Assembly: GCA_002722315.1 (NCBI GenBank)
Contig: PBLG01000011.1
Coordinates: forward strand, 1-64,000
Reading direction: 5' to 3'
From: Lysobacterales bacterium
GTDB taxonomy: Bacteria > Pseudomonadota > Gammaproteobacteria > Xanthomonadales > Wenzhouxiangellaceae
DNA: 64,000 nucleotides
Numbering within the stretch: the first letter of the stretch is position 1; every line of letters starts with the position of its first letter. The position numbers and the translations under genes are program-made. The notes under the pieces are model-generated. The model saw only the letters and a list, made by a program, of their open reading frames with translations, was not told the origin of the DNA and did no database searches. Shown in pieces: positions 9,185 through 17,969 of the stretch.

Positions 9185-10573
9185 TCATTCCTCCTCGAAT
9201 TCGAAAATGAGCTGCTCGCCAGGCCTCCCCATCAACTTAACTGCCATCGAATTAGCTCCCTCTGGGAGATCGATTTCAATTTCTTCTGTCAGCGGATGCC
9301 CACGAAAGTCAGATGGTCCCAAAAGTTCCTCGCCATTCAAAAAAACACGTGCCGACGCCACATTCATCGACGTCAATAGCAATTTCCCTGGCCCGCCACA
9401 GGATTCCCACTCAAGCACCTGGAAATGCGGTTTCCCAGACGTTCTGATGAAATCAACGGGTTGAGATTCTGGCCCGTAATCGCACCAATCGCTGGTGTTT
9501 AAGTACGCAGTGGGATAGCCAGCCGGGGAGGTTGTGCTGAGAAGGTCGACTTTGCCATCCAAATTTATATCGGATAATTCGACTTCATGATGCCCACTAG
9601 ACCCGACACTTATACGCTGGACCGAGGGGCCGAACCAGCCCGTGCCGTCTCCAAGGTAAACGTCGATCGGGTCGCTCGTTAACAGGTCGACATGTCCATC
9701 TCCATCTACATCTCCAAGATCAACTGAATACGAGGTCGTAAAGCGCTGCCCCGTCCAGCTGAATCCACCGCTCCCATCATTCAGTAACACAAATGCCCCG
9801 AGATCCTTTTCGCCTATAACGAGGTCAGCGTCTCCGTCGCCATCGACATCAATAAACGTTCGCCCCCATGTTCTGAAAGTGCCCCCAACGTTAAGGTTTT
9901 GAGCGGAGTCTATAAATTCGCCTGCACCGTTGTTTTTCAGAACTCTGTTAGCGAGAGAGAGATCTAGATCGCCATCGTTATCGATATCTGCAAGCGCTGC
10001 GCCCAGTTCATCAGTCCCAATCGGAATTGATTGGTGCAACACAAAATTCCCCGTAGAGTCGTTAATATAGACTCTGCTATCCGTTCTTCTGGCAAGTACG
10101 GCATCTGGAAACGAGTCCCCGTTTAGGTCTCCAACGGCTATGCCCTGTGCATTCGCACCGAAACCTGGCACATGAGTTTGAAACCCTCCGCCTTCGTTTA
10201 TATACCAGCCGGAAGAGCCATTGCGATCGCCTCTCGCGTAGAGCAGGTCTTTATCGCCATCAAGGTCGATATCGCTGAGGGCGACCTGGTTCCTGGGTTC
10301 TCGATGGCCCCTCCAGATGATTGTTGATGTCCACGCCCCGGTATCATCAACATTCAGAAGCCCGTCAGAGCGAAGGTTGCATGTGATCGCGACATCCGGC
10401 CGCCCGTCCTGATTTGCGTCCGCCGCGGTGATCGAGACGCAGAATTGGCTGCTTACTATTCGTGTAGCACTATCTAAATCGAATATCTGAGCGTAGGCGG
10501 CTTGAGGAAAAACTGTAGCGGCGAGGAAAAGGAAAAAAGATATACGGACTGAATTTCGAGAAATGTTAATCAT
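9185..10573 (-). CDS. Secreted FG-GAP/VCBS repeat protein
   Basis: Signal peptide (ISFFLFLAATVFPQAAYA) and many D-x-[DN]-x-DG-x-x-D calcium-binding repeats (DANQDGRPD, DIDLDGDKD, DIDNDGDLD, DVDGDGDAD, DVDGDGHVD, DINLDGKVD). Confidence 0.9.
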   Translation of the reverse strand: MINISRNSVRISFFLFLAATVFPQAAYAQIFDLDSATRIVSSQFCVSITAADANQDGRPDVAITCNLRSDGLLNVDDTGAWTSTIIWRGHREPRNQVALSDIDLDGDKDLLYARGDRNGSSGWYINEGGGFQTHVPGFGANAQGIAVGDLNGDSFPDAVLARRTDSRVYINDSTGNFVLHQSIPIGTDELGAALADIDNDGDLDLSLANRVLKNNGAGEFIDSAQNLNVGGTFRTWGRTFIDVDGDGDADLVIGEKDLGAFVLLNDGSGGFSWTGQRFTTSYSVDLGDVDGDGHVDLLTSDPIDVYLGDGTGWFGPSVQRISVGSSGHHEVELSDINLDGKVDLLSTTSPAGYPTAYLNTSDWCDYGPESQPVDFIRTSGKPHFQVLEWESCGGPGKLLLTSMNVASARVFLNGEELLGPSDFRGHPLTEEIEIDLPEGANSMAVKLMGRPGEQLIFEFEEE

Positions 10574-11099
10574 TTGAATCCCCTTGTTTGACTCCTGAAT
10601 TTGCCGCGGGACGACGCAATGTCGATCAGGAACCTCATTACCGCAGCCTCAGCATCGTTCTACTCTGTCGAAAATAGGTCTTAAGATTACTTTCGCAAGA
10701 AATCTAATGGAAGATGCAGTCAAGGAGATTGCACGCACGCGACAATCGTTTGCACAGATGCGCCAAAATCGCCCAAATAGAAGCTTTTCTTCACCAGAAT
10801 CAAGATGCATTTACCAGAACCTTTGTTCGGTTAATCCTTACGGCGGTAGTGGAAGTGCATACTTCGGAAGCAAATTTTTTCACTATGTATATCCCTAATT
10901 CGTCGCTTCACGACCCCCGTTCTAAAGCAGGCGGGCGCGACCAGCCCCTTTTTTTTAAAAACGACCTCTTGCCAGGCTCAAAGGGCTCAACCAACTTGCG
11001 CTATCGGCGGCCTAGGCGCTGGAGCCATTAACTCAGATTGGGTTCTCAGCCCGTTGGATTGGTGACGCGCGCAATCGCGAGAGACTCGCGCGAACTCAT

Positions 11100-11153
11100 T
11101 AAAATCCCTCGGCCGAAAGGCCGTGCCGGTTCGAGTCCGGCCCCGGGCACCAT
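11100..11153 (+). tRNA. Partial tRNA-Leu(UAA) 3' fragment (att scar, non-functional)
   Basis: TTAAAATCCCTCGGCCGAAAGGCCGTGCCGGTTCGAGTCCGGCCCCGGGCACCA: anticodon-loop TTAAAATCCC, variable arm, T-arm GCCGGTTCGAGTCCGGC, acceptor CCCGGGC and CCA; no 5' half in place. Confidence 0.82.
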
Positions 11154-11206
11154 CATGAAAACCCTACCGACGCTGTGCCGAGCGTGTTTCCAGCATTTCC
11201 TTTATC

Positions 11207-12445
11207 TCAACGCTCGCCCAATGCCATGAGCTTGGCCTGGTAGCGCTGCTGGTCGCTCTCGGCCCAGGCGCGATCGCGTGCTTTCCGCAAGGCGCGCTCG
11301 GCGCGTTTGAGGTCGCCGCGTGCGGTGTGGATCCGGGCCATCTTCAGATACACCTCGTGCAGGTACGGCGCGACCTCGGCGGCTCGCCGGTAATAGGCGA
11401 GCGCGGCGTCGGACTTGCCCTCGTCGGCCGCTTCATCGCCCAGACCGAGCAGCGGGTAGGGGTCGGGATCGGGCAGCACCATGATCCGGCGTTCGACCCG
11501 ATCGGCATCGTCGATGCGATTCTCGGCCAGCAGCAGCCTGCGGTAGTTGCGCAGGATGATCAGCCGGTCGCCGAATTCGTCCAGCGCGAATCGATACAGC
11601 CGCTCGGCGGTTCGCGTGTCGCCGGCGCGCCGATGGACCACCGCCAGCGCGTTGTAGAGATTGGAATTGGCTGCGTCGTGCGCCAGGGCCGCACGCAAGA
11701 GCCAGAAGCTTTCTTCCAGTCGCCCGTCGGCCAGCGCCTCGACGGCGAGGTTCTGGTAAACAAGTGCGATCATCTCGGGTTCGCTCAGAAGCGTCCCCGT
11801 GCCGGGCGAGTTGTCGGTGTAGTAGTCGACCAGCAGGTAGGGGCGACCGAACGCGACGCTGATGGAATTGTGGCTCAGCGACGGCCGGTACAGCAGGGTC
11901 TGGATATGGTCTGCGCTGTAGATCACCGAACCCTCGGATGAATACACCGGGTCGGCGTCGGCGAGTTGCCAGCCGATTTCGACGTCGGCCAGCCGCGCGA
12001 AAGCCGTGGTGACCAGCGCCAGCGACATGCAGTTTCCGCTGCGCGTATCGATCGTCGTCGACGCGGGGAGCGTGCGGTGCTGAAAATCGGTGTCGCCCAG
12101 GCGACGCGTCAAATACTCGAAAACCCGCTGGTGGGGCTCGTGGCGCGAGTTGACGCCGGACTTGAAGAAGCGCCTGAAGTCCGCCTGCTGCGCCGGGGTG
12201 AGCGCAACCATCTCGGCGAATCCAGGTACCGCTACGGGGTCTCCGAACAGCGTTTCGTTGAGCGCAGGCGCCCGGTCGAGAAGGGCGTCGCGCTGGATTT
12301 GCCGGGGCGACTGGCCGGCGCACCCGGCAAGCAGGAACACCGCAGCGGCGAACAACATCGGAATCGGGCGGGCCTGCGATCTCGGACTGGCGCTGCCGAT
12401 GGCCGCGGCATCAGCCCGGGCGCGGACGCGAACGTCGTCGTTCAT
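11207..12445 (-). CDS. Lipoprotein with TPR repeats and transglutaminase-like region
   Basis: LFAAAVFLLAGCAG lipobox; FEYLTRRLGD...TRSGNCMSLALVTTAFARLADVEI; C-terminal TPR-like repeats. Confidence 0.8.
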   Translation of the reverse strand: MNDDVRVRARADAAAIGSASPRSQARPIPMLFAAAVFLLAGCAGQSPRQIQRDALLDRAPALNETLFGDPVAVPGFAEMVALTPAQQADFRRFFKSGVNSRHEPHQRVFEYLTRRLGDTDFQHRTLPASTTIDTRSGNCMSLALVTTAFARLADVEIGWQLADADPVYSSEGSVIYSADHIQTLLYRPSLSHNSISVAFGRPYLLVDYYTDNSPGTGTLLSEPEMIALVYQNLAVEALADGRLEESFWLLRAALAHDAANSNLYNALAVVHRRAGDTRTAERLYRFALDEFGDRLIILRNYRRLLLAENRIDDADRVERRIMVLPDPDPYPLLGLGDEAADEGKSDAALAYYRRAAEVAPYLHEVYLKMARIHTARGDLKRAERALRKARDRAWAESDQQRYQAKLMALGER

Positions 12446-12644
12446 GGCGACCTCCAGACACCCGGTCGGGCCGGGCGGATGACCTTGTCGTTTGATTACG
12501 TTATATCATGACGGTTCAATCCGGCTTGTTATGGGTTTGTAATGGCCGTCGGCCCTTGCATCCCGGCTGCCTGCCGCGTTCGGCGCCGAAATCGGTCCAT
12601 CGCGCCGGCAGCATGCCGCGGCGACCGCTGAAAGGGCAACGTGA

Positions 12645-13889
12645 ATGTCAATCGAAATCAGTCTGGATTCCGAAATCGGCGACTTGCAGACCGTCGTGGT
12701 GCATACACCGGGCCAGGAAATGGAAAACATGACCCCGGCCACGGCGGCCGAGGTGCTGTACGACGATATCCTCAACCTGCCGCTGGCGCTGGCCGAGCAC
12801 AACCAGCTCAAGGGCGTGCTCGAGCAGGTCGCAACGGTGATGGAACTTCACGATCTGCTTGCCGACGTGCTGGCGCGCGAACGCGTTCGTCGCGGACTCA
12901 TCGAGGAACTGACTCAGCTGTTCAGATGCCCTGAAGTGTTCGCCGATCTCGTTGAAATGGAGCCGGCGGCGCTTGCCATGCAGTTGGTGCAGGGCACGCC
13001 GAAAAAGCCCGACAGTCTCGAAAACTACCTGCACCCGTCGCGCTACGCGATTCCGCCGCTGCCGAATACGTTCTTTACGCGCGACGCCACGATGTGCGTG
13101 AACGATCGCGTCGTGATCGGTTCCATGGCGTATCGAGCGCGGGCCGCCGAGGCCCTGTTGCTCAAGGCCGTCTTCAAGTATCACCCGCGCGTACAGAGCA
13201 GCGGATTCTACTTCGACGGCACCGCAAATCCGGACTCGGAAGTCACCATCGAGGGCGGCGACCTGCTGGTCATCCGCGAAGACCTGGTCGTCATCGGCTA
13301 CAGCGAGCGCACCTCCGTGGCGGGCATCGATCGGCTGATGCGGGCAATCGCAAGCCAGGGCCCGGTCACCGACTTCATTGTCGTCGAGATTCCCAAGACC
13401 CGCGCCACGATTCACCTGGACATGATCTTCACCATGGTCGACCGGGACAAGTGCGTGGTCTATCCGCCGCTCATTACCGGCAATCAGCGCTGTCGCGCCT
13501 TCCACTGCAGGTTCGGGGCGGGCGAGGGCGCGCGCATCGAAGAGTACCCGGACGTGCTTTCGGCGCTGGCGGCGCAGGGCGTGGACCTGTCGCCGATCGC
13601 CTGCGGGGGCGCCGATTCGTTCCACCAGGAGCGCGAGCAGTGGGGCAGCGGCGCCAATTTCTTCGCTTTCGGGCCCGGTCGCATCCTCGGCTACAAGCAC
13701 AACGTGCACACGCTGGAAGCGCTCTCGACCGCCGGATTCGACATCGTCGACGCCGGGGACCTGTTGTCCGGAAAAAACTCTCTGCCCGAGGCGGGGCGGG
13801 TTGTCGTCAGCATCGACGGCGCCGAGCTCAGCCGCGGGGGCGGCGGCTGTCGCTGCATGACCATGCCGCTGGCCCGAGCGGCCGTCTGA
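12645..13889 (+). CDS. arcA: Arginine deiminase
   Basis: LQTVVVHTPGQEMENMTP, FTRDATMCVND, GGDLLVIREDLVVIGYSERTS, HLDMIFTMVDRD, SIDGAELSRGGGGCRCMTMPL are arginine-deiminase signatures. Confidence 0.9.
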   Translation: MSIEISLDSEIGDLQTVVVHTPGQEMENMTPATAAEVLYDDILNLPLALAEHNQLKGVLEQVATVMELHDLLADVLARERVRRGLIEELTQLFRCPEVFADLVEMEPAALAMQLVQGTPKKPDSLENYLHPSRYAIPPLPNTFFTRDATMCVNDRVVIGSMAYRARAAEALLLKAVFKYHPRVQSSGFYFDGTANPDSEVTIEGGDLLVIREDLVVIGYSERTSVAGIDRLMRAIASQGPVTDFIVVEIPKTRATIHLDMIFTMVDRDKCVVYPPLITGNQRCRAFHCRFGAGEGARIEEYPDVLSALAAQGVDLSPIACGGADSFHQEREQWGSGANFFAFGPGRILGYKHNVHTLEALSTAGFDIVDAGDLLSGKNSLPEAGRVVVSIDGAELSRGGGGCRCMTMPLARAAV

Positions 13890-13945
13890 CCGTCGCTTCA
13901 TGTAAATGCAAATCATTAATATCTGGCGGCTTTTTTCGACCAGAA

Positions 13946-13959
13946 TTGATTTTCGTCAA
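13946..13959. promoter_or_regulatory. FNR/Anr-type box
   Basis: TTGATTTTCGTCAA versus TTGATNNNNATCAA, one mismatch; ~254 bp upstream of the mtrC-like start. Confidence 0.6.
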
Positions 13960-14199
13960 TTGAAACGCGCCCCGTTGTATGTGAAGATGAGGTGAAATCA
14001 AAGTTTCGCCTCGCCGTGCCTATTGCGGGCAGCGGTATGACGAGTCACAAGGCAGATCATGATCGACAAGGCTCAATCGGTTTGCAAAACGGCTCGGTCG
14101 GCAACGACCGGGCTTTCTACTGGACCGCCCGGCCGGCAACACCACATCGGGCATCGAAGTTCAACAGGTAGTCCATCAAGCGGGAGAAGGAGAACCACC

Positions 14200-16824
14200 A
14201 TGCATGACTGTCATAGCTCAAGGACCGCAAGACTCTGCGGCGTCATATTCACGGGGCTGATGCTGATCGGTCTCCTGATGCCGCAGGCCTTTGCATCACC
14301 CGGCGACGATGCCCTCGAGGATCGTATCGAGGCGCGCGAGGCCGGAGGGCAGGCCAGCGTCGAAGGTCGCACCAATGATCGACTCGGAGATCTTTCACGC
14401 CGCAACGCACGGGACCGCAGTTCGCTGCGCGGCGGGCAGGAAGGGGATTCGCTGCTCGATGATCCTGAAACGGCGCGCTTCTTCGACAAGATGCCGCCGG
14501 AAATCGCCGCCGAATTCGGCGTACCCGGCGTGACGGCCGTCGGATCCGAAAGTGTCGAGTCCTTCAATCGGCCGCGTCCGGTGCCGAAATACCTGTTTTC
14601 CGAAATCACCGGTGCCGAACTCAACGGCATGCCGGTCGTCGAATTCCAGATCACCGACGAGTTCGGATTCGGAATCGAGGGCTTCATGCAGGGCGAGAAC
14701 GTCGATTTCAGCTTCACGGTCAACAAGCTCGTGCCCGGCAGCGGTGGCGAAACCAACAACTGGACCACCTACGTGCGTGCAGACGACGAAGGCGTTGCAG
14801 ACATCGCCGCCGGAACGTACGCCGACGGCACCCTGGAGGATCTCGGCGGCGGCAACTACAGCTTCACCTTCAATGATCCGCTCGAGGCGATTTCCGGGAT
14901 AGCGTTCGAACCCGAGCTGACGCACCGCGTCGGCATGGAAGTTCGCGGCGCCGAGATCTTCGGCGGCTCGGTTCCTAATTCGAATACGTTCGATACGGCG
15001 TTCGACGTTCTGCCTTCAACCGGCGAGACCGAGGGCATTCCGAGCCGCGCAATCTCGGCCCAGGAAAACTGCACCAGTTGCCACGGCGACGAAGACTTCG
15101 CGTTCCACGGCGGCGCCCGCAAGAGCGTCGAACAGTGTGTTTCGTGCCACCAGCCCGGCGCATTCGATGCCGGATCGGGCAACACGCTGGACTTCCGCGT
15201 GATGATCCACAAGATCCACTCCGGCGTGAACCTTACCGAAACCTACGAGTTCTGCGGCTTCGGCTGCGAGAATTTTGGCGCGCCGCCGGACAACTTCAAC
15301 CACGTGGTCTATCCGCAGAGCAGAAAGAACTGCGTGACCTGCCACGAACCGGAGAATCCCGCAACGCCCCAGGCGTCCAACATCGACGGCAAGGCAACCG
15401 CGCAGGTCTGCGCCTCGTGCCACGACAATCTCGCGTTCGATGAAAACGGACTGACCAACGCCAACCGCAACCACATCGGCCTGGCGCAGCCCAACGAGAC
15501 CTGCGAAGCCTGCCACTCGCCCAACGGCCTGCTGCAGGGCAACCTGGCCTACCACGTGATCGATTCCCAGGAAGCTGCCAAGCGCTTCTCGTACAACATC
15601 CTGGACGTCACCAATGCCGGTGAAGGTCAATCGCCGATCGTTACCTTCTCGATTACCGATCCGACCAATGGTGATGCGCCGTACGACATCGCCAGCGATC
15701 CGGCATTTACGGGCTCCGGCACACGTCTGGCACTTTCGTTCGCATGGCCGAATACCGACTTCACCAACGTCGGCAACGACGCCGGAACGACCATTACGGG
15801 TCGTCCTGCAGGCCAGCCCATCAGCATCACGCTTGCCGGCAGCGGTACGCTTCCGAGCTACATCACCGACAATGGCGACGGGACCTACACCCTTGACACC
15901 ATGGCGCTGTCGACGCCGCTGGTTGTGCCCAGCACAATGCCGGCCCTCGGTTCCGGTACGGTCATGATCGAAGGCCATCCGGCCGCCGACTTCGACTTCG
16001 ACGGCGATTACAGTGATTCAGTGCCGGTCACCAGCGCGACCCGAGCCTTCGCGATAACCGACAGCTCGCCGCAGAGCAGGCGTGCGATTGTCGATGTCGC
16101 CAAGTGCCAGACCTGCCACAACGTCAACGACGGCCTCGCGCTGCATGGTGGAAACCGCTCCGACAACATCGAGGCTTGCGCTTCCTGCCATACGCCGAAC
16201 GCAACCGACCTGTTCCGCCGACCGGTGGATCCCGATGGGGTTGCAAACAGCGTCAACGATGCAACCATCGATGGAGCGGAAGATGCGCCGGTCGACTTCA
16301 AGTACATGATCCACGGCATCCACGGCGCATCGGTTCGCGAAGAGGGCTACGTTGCCTACGGCTTCGGCGGCACGCCGCACGATTACAGCGACGCCAGCTA
16401 TCCGCGTTCGCCGGCCGATTGCCAGGCTTGCCACGATGGTGATTCCTACACGATTCCGATCGGCGGCAATGTGCTTGCAACCACGGTCGATTCGGGTGCC
16501 ACGGTCACGGCCGGCAGTCGGTTCGGCGCCCAGGCATATGGCCCCGATGACGCATCGGCCTTCGACCCGACCGACGACAACAACGTGAGCGCGACTACCG
16601 CGGTCTGCCTGTCCTGCCACAATTCCGATATCGCCAAGGACCACATGTCGGTCCGCAGCGATTCGGGTATTGCGTTCGGCAACGGCTGGCTGATGAACCC
16701 CGACCCGATCGGCGACCCCGATACACAGGCGTTCATCGATACGCAGCCGGCCGAGAACTGCTCGTTCTGCCACAGCGAGAGCGGGTTCGTTCCGGTCAGC
16801 GAAGTGCATGGCATCATGAACTGA
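14200..16824 (+). CDS. mtrC: OmcA/MtrC-family decaheme c-type cytochrome
   Basis: Ten CXXCH motifs (CTSCH, CVSCH, CVTCH, CASCH, CEACH, CQTCH, CASCH, CQACH, CLSCH, CSFCH); ATG 14200 preceded by agaaggagaa; N-terminal signal peptide. Confidence 0.92.
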   Translation: MHDCHSSRTARLCGVIFTGLMLIGLLMPQAFASPGDDALEDRIEAREAGGQASVEGRTNDRLGDLSRRNARDRSSLRGGQEGDSLLDDPETARFFDKMPPEIAAEFGVPGVTAVGSESVESFNRPRPVPKYLFSEITGAELNGMPVVEFQITDEFGFGIEGFMQGENVDFSFTVNKLVPGSGGETNNWTTYVRADDEGVADIAAGTYADGTLEDLGGGNYSFTFNDPLEAISGIAFEPELTHRVGMEVRGAEIFGGSVPNSNTFDTAFDVLPSTGETEGIPSRAISAQENCTSCHGDEDFAFHGGARKSVEQCVSCHQPGAFDAGSGNTLDFRVMIHKIHSGVNLTETYEFCGFGCENFGAPPDNFNHVVYPQSRKNCVTCHEPENPATPQASNIDGKATAQVCASCHDNLAFDENGLTNANRNHIGLAQPNETCEACHSPNGLLQGNLAYHVIDSQEAAKRFSYNILDVTNAGEGQSPIVTFSITDPTNGDAPYDIASDPAFTGSGTRLALSFAWPNTDFTNVGNDAGTTITGRPAGQPISITLAGSGTLPSYITDNGDGTYTLDTMALSTPLVVPSTMPALGSGTVMIEGHPAADFDFDGDYSDSVPVTSATRAFAITDSSPQSRRAIVDVAKCQTCHNVNDGLALHGGNRSDNIEACASCHTPNATDLFRRPVDPDGVANSVNDATIDGAEDAPVDFKYMIHGIHGASVREEGYVAYGFGGTPHDYSDASYPRSPADCQACHDGDSYTIPIGGNVLATTVDSGATVTAGSRFGAQAYGPDDASAFDPTDDNNVSATTAVCLSCHNSDIAKDHMSVRSDSGIAFGNGWLMNPDPIGDPDTQAFIDTQPAENCSFCHSESGFVPVSEVHGIMN

Positions 16825-16871
16825 CAGCCCGGGCGACTGCGTTGAGCAGTCAAACAGGCTGAGCATGACAT

Positions 16872-16898
16872 GGCCTGCCGACCCCCGGTCGGCAGGCC
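16872..16898. terminator. Intergenic stem-loop between mtrC-like and mtrA-like genes
   Basis: GGCCTGCCGACC-CCC-GGTCGGCAGGCC perfect 12-bp stem, no following T-run (attenuation or mRNA-processing possible). Confidence 0.55.
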
Positions 16899-16943
16899 TG
16901 ACTTGTTAAGGTTGAACCGTTACAAGAACCTGGGAGACAGGCT

Positions 16944-17948
16944 TTGCAGATCCGGCAACGATTGACTGAATATGCGAGAGGCATGGGCTTCGCGGCGGCC
17001 GCATTGGCCGTTCTGCTGACGATGCAGTCCGGTGCAGCCGCGCAGGAAGAAGACCAGGAAGAAGCCCCGCGATGGGTGACGCTGGGCGATGACTACATGC
17101 CCGAGTATTCCCGCCGCGGCGCCGACGAATGCATGCGCTGCCACGGCGACGAGGACAGCGCGCACCTGAACGCGGTGTTCGAAGGGCCGCACGGCGTCAT
17201 GGCCGACGAACGCACGCCGTTCGGCGGCAACCAGTGCGAGGCCTGCCACGGACCCGGCGGCGATCATACCGGCCGCATCGGGTTCGGCGAGGCCCGCCCG
17301 CCAATGCCGGCTTTCGGCCCCAACTCACCGTGGTCCGAAGAGCGGGAAAACCAGGTCTGCCAGGATTGTCACAAGGAACAGAAGCACGGTTTCTGGGAAG
17401 GCGGCACGCACCAGCGCCAGGACGTCGGCTGCGCCGACTGCCATGATTCACACGTACGCCGCGATCCGATGACGGTCGCATCCACCCAATCCGAAACCTG
17501 CGTCGGCTGCCATACGGAGCAGCGGGCGCAGCTGCACCAGGCTTATTCGCATCCCATCCGCCAGGGCGAGATGGCATGTTCGGACTGCCATCAACCTCAC
17601 GGCGCGCCCAACGAGGCGATGCTGTCGAGCCCTACGATCAACCAGAATTGCTACGAATGCCATGCCGAAAAACGGGGCCCGTTCCTCTTTGAGCATGCGC
17701 CGGTGGCGGAAGACTGCACCAACTGCCACAAGCCCCACGGCTCCAACAACCCGGCAATGCTGACGCGCCGGGCGCCGTTGCTGTGCCAACAGTGTCATTC
17801 GCGCGTCGGACATGCCGGCATCGGGCGTTCGCCCAATGATCTGCCGTCCGGCAATCCCTCGCCGTTCCTGCTGTCGGGCAGTTGCACCAGCTGCCATTCG
17901 CAGGTCCACGGGTCCAACCATCCTTCCGGATCGATTCTGAACCGGTAA
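16944..17948 (+). CDS. mtrA: DmsE/MtrA-family decaheme c-type cytochrome
   Basis: Signal peptide plus ten CXXCH motifs (CMRCH, CEACH, CQDCH, CADCH, CVGCH, CSDCH, CYECH, CTNCH, CQQCH, CTSCH). Confidence 0.93.
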   Translation: MQIRQRLTEYARGMGFAAAALAVLLTMQSGAAAQEEDQEEAPRWVTLGDDYMPEYSRRGADECMRCHGDEDSAHLNAVFEGPHGVMADERTPFGGNQCEACHGPGGDHTGRIGFGEARPPMPAFGPNSPWSEERENQVCQDCHKEQKHGFWEGGTHQRQDVGCADCHDSHVRRDPMTVASTQSETCVGCHTEQRAQLHQAYSHPIRQGEMACSDCHQPHGAPNEAMLSSPTINQNCYECHAEKRGPFLFEHAPVAEDCTNCHKPHGSNNPAMLTRRAPLLCQQCHSRVGHAGIGRSPNDLPSGNPSPFLLSGSCTSCHSQVHGSNHPSGSILNR

Positions 17949-17969
17949 GCGGCAAGCGGAGAGTCAAGA

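Noticed and set aside
12495-12520. Palindrome-like TGATTACGTTATATCA upstream of arginine deiminase as an FNR box
   Set aside because: TGAT and ATCA are 8 nt apart instead of 4; does not fit FNR spacing.
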